The position numbers and the translations under genes were made by a program. Below, piece by piece: positions 56,060 through 64,000 of a stretch of DNA of 64,000 bases. The notes under the pieces were generated by a model, which did not search any database, was not told the origin of the DNA, and worked only from the letters and a program-made list of their open reading frames with translations. The stretch's first letter is position 1, and each line of letters starts with the position of its first letter. The stretch comes from Eupeodes corollae. Taxonomy: Eukaryota; Arthropoda; Insecta; Diptera; Syrphidae. Location of the stretch: positions 52,338,421-52,402,420 of the forward strand of contig NC_079148.1 of the NCBI RefSeq assembly GCF_945859685.1, read 5' to 3'.

Positions 56060-59000
56060 AAATTGATTCTATGGACCTTGAAATATCAAGGAAATTATAA
56101 TTTAATTTAGCAAATGTTAGCTTAGTTTGCTTACACCTAAGGATATTATTAATATTCCAGAATGGAGTATATGCATAATAAAGTAATGTTCTAATACGGA
56201 GATTTTTTTTTATTTTCCAAGACATTCCCGTTGTCTAATTCCTGAAAGATAAGTTCGAAATTGAAAAACTCCAACTATAGGGGTGCATATTTTTTGTAGA
56301 GGTCATATGTTCGTATATGAATGGAAATTTCATAGCAAACATTATGTCACCCAATGAATTTAAGTTTTAATCTTCTGTTCAAAAACAATTTTCAAAAATT
56401 ATGTATACAAAGGCAATATAGACAAACCTTAGCAGGAATAAAACAATATTTCTATGTGCACATAACATCTTCTTATTTTTGCATTTTTTAACTTTTTCCA
56501 CACCTTATACAATAATTAAGTCACATTCAAGACAAAAAATATATATATGTATGTATATAGCTAGACTACCTACAATTTTCTTTTCGAATGTGTATTTATA
56601 ACTTTACCATAAAAGACCTGTACTTCGTCCCTGTATTGTATATAGAAACAATGAAAGCGACGATTAAAATCTGAAGACAATAAATTAAGTGACGGAGCAA
56701 TTTAATGACAGGTCATTACATTAATCCACTTGCTTTGTTTATAAATACTTGCTCCCTCATACACATACAAACATTATGTATATTCAGCCTTATAAATTAG
56801 CTTACCATCATGAGGTAGATATAGGTACCTAGATATAAACTATATTGATGATGCCTTGACCATTTTGTATTCTTCCTTTTTTTGTCTCGTTATTTTTTTC
56901 AAAAAAGAAAACAGCCTTCATAAATAATATCTCCGTATGCCATAAATTATGCACACTCCTCTGAAAAAGACATAAAATGTATGCAAAGTGAAAAATCGAC
57001 ACAATTCATAAGGCTATTTGCAAAAAGTCTCCCCTTCCCCCTTCGTTCGTCGCTCCACCGCTGGCCCCTTTTTCACAGAAGATCTCTTCTCTTTAGAGAA
57101 CTGACTCGGGTATTGGTTATGGTTATGTTTATCTATTTGTGCTGTCGTACCTTTATCCAATCCCAAATCCCCTTCCCCTCCTCCACAAGCTATACATTGT
57201 GTTATATTATACGCAAATCCAAATACCGACGATGATGACGACGACGGAGACGATAACATTCATACACGCATTTGCGCTAACAATACAACATACAATTGTG
57301 GCTACCCCCGGCCCCGACTCCAGTCTCTCAATAATTCGTCCAGAAACCCCACTTTTTGATAATCAAGCATCATATTGAATAGCACAGGAACAAGAAAAAC
57401 CAAGGAATGGGGTAGAAGTATCAACTACAGAAAAAAGTGCCAGAGAAATTTATCACCCTGTGGAACGCCATTAATGTCGTCAATGGAAGATATATGACGA
57501 AGGTGAATCGAATATAATGTGACATCATTATTTCGTTGACATTCGATATTATATGTTTGGGTTTTAGGAGGTGGCGGTGGTGGAAGCGGTGGAGGAGCAA
57601 CGGATGGATATAGAGACATTTTTCCGTGTCTTTATGGTCTCTTTTACCGTTGTCGTCGTAGTCAGCATCAGAAGCGTCCCCGGATCTGGATGTTTATATG
57701 GATGGATACCCCGTACACATAACACATGTGGATCCGGGAAAGTCGAATACTTAGCGCCATCGATTTGGGGTTGATAATAATGATAATGTGTTACTTTATT
57801 TCCCAAGAATCCAACACAAAACATTCATCTCTTCTCTTCGTTTTTTGTTCCACCAAAGGTGTGTAATACGGCTTCGGTGTCAGGATGATGGTATTTTTCT
57901 GCAAAATTCCAGGTATTTCCAAGTGTTTTTCTAAACAAATTTTCCTGGAATCAACTGTTTTCTGATGTGACTTTGTTATTGAAGTAAACTTTGTACTTAG
58001 AAAAACTGTGGTAAGGAGTATCAAGGTGGTATTAAGGAATCATTAAGTTTGAGATGTGTAAAGGTCATTAAATCAAATAAAGAGGGGAAAAATAAGTTTT
58101 TCATAAATTTAATACATATTCTGCTTAAAATTCTATTAATCATTATTTTCGTTCCTTTAGTTTTTGAATTCTACAAAAACTATTTAACATGATTTTAGAA
58201 TTTTTCTACTGCTTTACTCTTCATCATACATTTTGGACCTGTTAAAAACACCTTCGGAAAGTATCGGTTCTTCACACTTCGAAGATATGCATTCATTCTC
58301 ATAGTGAACTTTCACATACGAGTATGAGGTAACTCAAGGTAGATATATTAGTCCTCGTCTTTATTTTCAGTAATTTTAACATAACGTTAGAATTTTTACT
58401 TAGTTTGCAGGCTTTCACAGAAACAATCAGACATATACAAAAATAAAAACGCTATTTTATTTTTGAAAGTTCACTATTTAAACAAATGTTAATTTTGAAA
58501 CTTGTGAAAACAAAAACAAGCCTAAAAAGATATTCGTAGCCTTGACCTGATCTTTAGAATTGAGCATTTCAAAAAAGAAAAAACACAATATTTTGCATAA
58601 GGAATTAGGTCGTTAGGCTTCTTAAGCTCAGTTAACACATGAACTCAAGCCGTTAGATAACTAGTTGATTGGGTTTTTGGAAGTCTTGAAAATGATCTAA
58701 CTTGGGGGGATATTGAGTAAGCAGAATAATAGTCAATATTTAGGGTTTACAAATCCAAGAATGATGGTTAAAAAACGACATGTTAAAAATATTACTCATT
58801 GGTGCGGTCTTTGGCTGAGTATGGCGATGTGATAGAAACTTCCTTATTCAAAAATTTGGATGGTGCAACTATTCCATTGAATTTTACTGCACACCCATCT
58901 ATGTTCAAAAATGTATTATGATTAAAATTATAAGATATTGATGTGCACTCCATTAAACAGTAAAACAATCTCAATTTTGCAATTTGTATTTGGTCGTCCC

Positions 59001-59099
59001 GAGACTCGTTCAAGAAATCAGAAAAGCTCTAAATAATAAAGAGTTGATTACAGGAACTAAAGTGGTAGCTGTTGCTAAATGAATATCTCACGCTAAAGG
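56060..59099. other. Mostly unique sequence without a recognised gene
   Basis: The outer parts are AT-rich. 57000-57850 is more balanced in base composition, with GAC-type (57228-57255) and GGTGGC-type (57570-57597) short repeats. A minus-strand frame at 57564-57824 and another at 57425-57619 overlap each other. One contains a run of prolines ('SVAPPPLPPPPPPKTQT'). I do not recognise either and cannot find splice signals that decide the matter. They may be part of a host exon or chance frames. Confidence 0.4.
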
Positions 59100-59770
59100 C
59101 AGCAAAAAAAATACACCACCAACAATTATGATTTCAGGATTTGCAATTTTTTGAGATCTTAAGAAAACAATAGAAATCGTACAACAAAGACAACTGGAAA
59201 GTCACAGTCGAAGAAGCTGACGAGTATAGATCTGTCACTGAAGAACTGAGCAAACACCAAATTCAATGGCACTCATATGAGAACAAAGCTACAAGGTCAA
59301 TGAAAGTAGTAGCCGGAGGTCCTCATTCCTCGTGCTCCCCCGAGAAAGTAGTAGAAGATCTTGTACAAAAAGGCTTCCAAGCCTTGATGCAGTCAATCTA
59401 TTTAAGAATGAGACCATTAATAACTTCTCTGGAGAATCGAAAACAAGTAAGATGTTACTACCTTTATTTATGCTTACTTTTGACAGCAAACAAAGTCTCG
59501 AGGAGATTTATAAAGTAAGATCAATCTTGGCCATAGCTGTTAAAATCGAACCACTCCGAAAATCTTAAGTTGTTCCGCAGTGCAAACGTTGTCAAGCTTT
59601 GGGTCATACCAAAAAATACTGCAACCGAGAGTTTGCTTGTGTGAAGTGCGAAGGAAAACATGCAACTTAAAATTGTCCTATGAGCAAAGATCAGAAGCTA
59701 TAGAGGATGTACAGTTGCCAAAAAATTCCAAGAGTTCAGAAGCAAAAATACATCTGCTATAGACAAGCCC
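59100..59770 (+). pseudogene. Jockey gag-like ORF1 remnant
   Basis: The useful block is 'CKRCQALGHTKKYC' (about 59581-59622), a CCHC zinc knuckle (C-x2-C-x4-H-x4-C), followed by 'CVKCEGKHAT', the start of a second knuckle. This is the usual arrangement in Jockey gag proteins, which bind element RNA. The region before it ('RSILAIAVKIEPLRKS') also fits. Several stops and frame changes are present. Confidence 0.75.
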
Positions 59771-60003
59771 AGAAACACAGTAAATACCGATTTAACTGCT
59801 GAAAACAATACTAAGAAGGAACCGCCTTAAAAGGCTGTTCCAAGTAAAAGCAATGAAAACAAAGCCTATTCTCAGATTTTTAAAAATGTGCGGAAGTATA
59901 AAGAGACTTCTATAAAAGAAATGCTACAACTTATTCTTAAAAGAATTGATAAACAGGATTTGAATATCAAACTGCTAAGCGAAAAAGTCGCTCTTAAAAA
60001 ACA

Positions 60004-61998
60004 ATGATGGACAGAACACTTAAAATCGCTACATGGAATGCAAACGGTCTTATACAACATTCATCCGAATTAAAAATCTTTTAAGATCTAGAACATATCG
60101 ATATTTGCCTGGTGTCCGAAACTCATATCTCCAATGGGCAAAGTCTAGATAATGTAAAAGAAGACTATTCATGTTACCACGCTCCACATCCAGCTGACAA
60201 GGCAAGAGGTGAATCACATTAGTGTCGAAGGTAATTATGACCTGTCATCAGATCATATTCCAGTGATTCTATCACTAAGTGAATCGGAAGTACTAGAAAA
60301 AAGTAATCCAAAGCTTGTTAATAAGGAAACAAACTGGAATGATTTTAGAGAAAGGCTTTTAAGTTCCATAAATTTCAGATCTATCGAGCAAATTGACCAT
60401 GAAGTGGAACAATTTATTGCTGATGTGCAGCAGGCCGCTGAAGAAAGTACTCCAACATTTTCTAAAAGAAGACAAAATGAAATAAAATATCCTTTAGAGA
60501 TAAGAGAGTTGATAATAGAAAAAAGGAGAGCTCGAAGAAAATGGCAAAATACTCGGTTTCCAGATGATAAAACAACGTTTAACCGTATAAGCAACAATCT
60601 TAAAAAACAAATTTACAAATTCAAAAATGATTCACTCAGTACATTCCTAAGGAATTTAACGACTGATGCTTCAACCGATTTTTCGCTATGGAAAGCAGCC
60701 AAGCGCCTGAAAAGACCGCAGACTCGCCTTGAAATCTCAAGATGGGACATGAATCGGTAGCCCGAAAGAAAAAGCTAAACCTTTTCGCTGAACCTCTTGC
60801 GAATGTTTTTAAGCCATACTCATCAAACGCGTCTGAAAATAGCTTACAGTTTGTTGATAAGATCGATGAAAGTGAAATACCAATTGTAAGACTTAAAGAA
60901 ATAAAAAGTATGTGTTTGCATCAACTACCAAATTAAAAATCACCAGGTAACGATCTAATTACTGCTCAGGTTATGAAAAAAATGCCATTAAAACTCCAAT
61001 ATATAATAAATGAATGACTTAAGCATCGGTATGTCCCGATGCTTCTGAAGAGACTTAGAAAAATCATAGAAGAAGGAAGGTTAATCCCAAACCATCAGTT
61101 TTTCTTTAGAAATAAACATTCCACGAGAGACCAAGTTCATAGAATATCGGATGTAATAGAAAAAGCATTGGAAGAAAAACAAGTATGTTCAGCTTTTTTC
61201 TTAGATGTTGCTCAAGCTTTTGACAAGGTTTGGCATGAGGGACTTGAGTACAAACTGCAAAGGGATCTTAGTACTTTGAAATATTAAAATCGTACATCTC
61301 AGACCGATTGTTTAGAGTAAGGTACGATCAAGAATACTCGGAATTGAAGAAAATAGAAGCCGATGTAACACAAGGAAGTGTCCTAGGTCCTAGTCTGTAT
61401 TTACTATACACAACGGATATTCCAGTTGGTAATCACACCATAATGGCTACTTTTGCAGTTGATACCGCAATTTTGGTACCCGACAAATGAGTCTCTAAGG
61501 CAGCAGTAAAACTACAAAATGCCGTCGACACAGTGAGAGCTTGAATCGAAAAATGGCGTATCAAACTCAATGAAACAAAATCTTCACATATAAACTCTAC
61601 AATTAAAAAGATTAACAATATTCAAATATTCATTAATAATCAAGATGTACCTTACGCCAATACGGCCAAATACCTTGGAATGACTTTGGATGCAAAGTTT
61701 AAGTCGACAACTCTGATTCATCAATCCAAAACAAAATAATGCTGTATAATCAAGCACTGAAGCCTGTTTGGACCTATGGAGTCCAATTATGGGGCTGTAC
61801 AAAGAAAACAAATACCGAAATCATCCAAAAATTCCAAAACAAAGTCTTCGTGGAATAGTTAATGCACCTTGGTACATAAGAAATACCGATCTACATCGTG
61901 ACTTACAAATAGAAATGGTTACAGAAGTTGTTAAAAAATACGCTGTATCGCACAACCAGAGACTGCAAAGTCATACTAATTCTGAAACCATGTTCAGA
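60004..61998 (+). pseudogene. Jockey endonuclease/reverse transcriptase ORF2 remnant
   Basis: The start 'MMDRTLKIATWNANGL' (60004-60051) is the N-terminal APE motif. 'DICLVSETHI' follows after an in-frame stop. Most of the endonuclease core is then missing: the sequence passes from 'HAPHPADKARG' to 'LSSDHIPVILSL' within about 50 bp. 60209-60760 is the linker. RT pieces are 'NHQFFFRNKHSTRDQVHRIS' and 'AFFLDVAQAFDKVWHEGL' (first catalytic Asp present; about 61195-61248), then 'VTQGSVLGPSLYLLYTTDIP'. The catalytic FADD box is changed to 'FAVDTAIL' (about 61453-61476). The C-terminal part 'GVQLWGCTKKTNTEIIQKFQ' ends near 62000. Confidence 0.8.
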
Positions 61999-62000
61999 AT

Positions 62001-64000
62001 TTAAGACGAACCAAGCCTCATGAGCTTATGGTCTAAGAAAAAAACATGGGAAAGTATTAAAAGTTTAAACTTCCCCCAAAGTGATTGTACAAGATTGGTT
62101 TTAGTGGTTAAGAGTCCCACACTACTTGGTGTCAAATACTGCCAAGTGTCTTTTGAGGATTTCCTCCTGTCAAAAAAAAGCAAATATTTTGCAAAAAAAA
62201 GTCCAGATCACAATAGGACACCGAAATATTGTTATTGAACACTCAATACATATGTAAGTCCCCAACTTTCATAAAATATATAGGTGGCCGTAACTTGCTA
62301 AACATTATTTGACTGAATTTTAATGAAACATTTATCATGTCAACGAAATTATTCGTTGTATTTGCGAAACTATTTTCTTCATATTCTCATGCCAATAATC
62401 AAATCATATCATCTATGAATGTTTGATATTGACTTTGAACAAAATTTCTCAAGGACTCGTCAACAAAAAAGCAAACTATCAATATTTCTAAACTTCAATA
62501 CTCAACAGTTTAGTTGGGCTTGAATGAATATATGTACTCATCTCAAAACCCAAACACAATAATACTTCTATGCTAGAACTTACCCAATAATCAAACATAC
62601 ATTATTACAACTAAAATATATGTATAAAGCAAAATCGACGTTAGAGTATACTTTCTTAATTTCCCAGCCAAAGTTAACCACAAAGCGATGCCAAGTCATG
62701 GCTTTTTGTTATGTCGGCTTCCAAATTTGATTTAAGCAACACAATATAATGCCTTCGAACTCGAACTTTGCCTCCCACTAAATCCAATCGTAAAAGTAGT
62801 TTTGTGGGAAACCCTAAACTTGAGAAGGAAGGGGTAAGCGAAGGCGAATAAGGGATATCCTCTTCTCTATAGATATTCTGTAGCCATATCATTGTACTAA
62901 GTACTAACGATATCGTCTTCATCGCACAGTGAAAATACATCCTAGTACAAAATTCTATACAACACAACCAAGCCAAGGCCTTTGCAAAGATTACCAAATC
63001 AAAAAAATAAACCCCCCAATAGCTCGAATATATAGCTACATAGATGGAAAAAAAAGGGAGCGGAACGGAATAAAAGAGCTGCAAAATTTATCCCTCCAAA
63101 ATCGGCTTACTAGGAAAGTGTAAAACCTTGTTATTTGCTAAACTTCTTAAATTGGATTAAAATGGCCAACTGCCAAATGAAATTCGCATTTTAACCCGCC
63201 CAGCGAACTATTCATGTAATTACGAAATCCGTTTTCATTATTGTGCATCCTGCACTGCACGTCCTCGTCCTTGTGATGGTGTTGTGTGTGTCCTTTGCCT
63301 TTTTCCCATAGCGCGGGTGCTCGATCCTATTGACTGTTGGTTTGGTATCATCGTACATACGTACTATAAAATGAGTGCAGATCCTTGTACTTATTCAATA
63401 TATATACGCTCGATTGTCCTTTATTTATGGCTACTTTTATTCTTTCACATACACAGACGTCGACGTCGTCGTACACCCACAAGTTGAATGAGGAGACAAA
63501 GAGGTTTGCCCTCGTGCCACATCTCGCATCAGGACAAGGGGGCAACAAAAAATCGCTTTGTTCCCAAAAGATTCAAGATTTGTTTTGTTCTATCTACTTC
63601 AGACACATCCTCTACCCAAAAAAAAAAAACCCATTCCATTGTACCCAGTTTAAAACCACAAAGCCGGAAACTGAATTAGCGTCAGTTTCGATTTAATTTA
63701 TCCAGTTGCCAGTTCACTCATTGGCCCCAAGGAGAAGAAACAAATAGGGGCCAAAAAATAAAGTAGGTATAGTGATGGTTCCCAACATCACATACATTAT
63801 ATCCTTATACTTGTATGGTTATAGTATACTTCTTCTTGCACCCCGACAAAGTCACCATCATATCAACAGAAGCAGGAGTATGTATAGTGCCCGACAGTCG
63901 CATCCCAACCACAGCACCAACAGCAACAGCAACAGCAACAGACACAGACACACACAGAAGGATATGTTCACATAATCAACATAGATAAGGAGCATACTGA
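62001..64000. other. Mostly unique sequence without a recognised gene
   Basis: No domain was recognised. A minus-strand frame of 136 codons (62674-63084) is long for this base composition but resembles nothing I know. The right end (63480-63960) is GC-richer, with CAG/CAA and CACA short repeats. Confidence 0.45.
63911..63960 (+). repeat. CAG/CAA and CA microsatellite
   Basis: 'accaacagcaacagcaacag' is followed by 'gacacagacacacacag', a simple-sequence run near the window end. Confidence 0.8.

Larger units (their letters stand above)
59100..62000 (+). mobile_element. Jockey-type LINE, degenerate
   Basis: It has two-ORF order: a gag-like ORF1 ending near 59760 and an endonuclease-RT ORF2 from about 60004. 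About 2.9 kb is visible. No poly-A tail or target-site duplication was found after 62000. It has multiple stops in both ORFs and a large deletion in the endonuclease. Confidence 0.8.

Noticed and set aside
62674..63084. 136-codon minus-strand open frame
   Set aside because: No recognisable domain, no conserved context and no clear start signal. Kept only as a remark under the unique region.

Overview
This window is eukaryotic, AT-rich, repeat-dominated DNA of insect type, most likely from a dipteran. The reasons are the mix of non-LTR retrotransposons (RTE-like, CR1-like, Jockey, I-like), a Helitron, Tc1/mariner-class DNA transposons, a tRNA-derived SINE and a satellite array. No intact host protein-coding gene was recognised. 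Every coding stretch that could be identified is a decayed transposon ORF. Two 200-N assembly gaps (2915-3114, 50935-51134) both lie in or beside repeats.

Layout. 1-0.9 kb: a CR1-like LINE remnant broken by a SINE. 0.86-2.9 kb: RTE copy A, running into a gap. 7.26-11.4 kb: a mariner-class element carrying near-full-length RTE copy C inside its transposase. 13.1-15.7 and 17.6-20.7 kb: RTE copies B and D. 22.5-33.7 kb: a nested complex. A Helitron (about 28.6-32.4 kb) has a CR1-like LINE inserted in its helicase ORF and an I-like LINE inserted near its 3' end, each with a target-site duplication. An AT-rich repeat family (here 'family X') flanks it, and a second inverted copy of the X/Helitron-end/LINE junction lies at 22.5-23.9 kb. 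34.0-34.9 kb: RTE copy F. 36.06-38.75 kb: a satellite of 216-bp units with a dimeric higher-order repeat. 39.2-45.6 kb: a structure bounded by about 0.75-kb inverted repeats, holding a Tc1-like element, a MITE-like element and an intact-headed SINE. 46.4-46.9 kb: a small second satellite locus. 47.2-50.8 kb: RTE copies H and E plus a CR1-like endonuclease piece. 51.2-52.2 kb: a second Helitron copy, which is the empty-site version of the LINE insertion at 31.4 kb. 52.6-55.9 kb: RTE copy G. 59.1-62.0 kb: a Jockey-type LINE.

The long stretches between these elements are AT-rich single-copy DNA without recognisable genes. A few GC-richer islands (27.4-27.96, 35.35-35.75 and 57.4-57.8 kb) are the best places to look for host exons or regulatory DNA. 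The main value of the window is a readable history of nested insertion, with exact junctions, and two structures I cannot assign to a named family: the long inverted-repeat element at 39-45.6 kb and family X.
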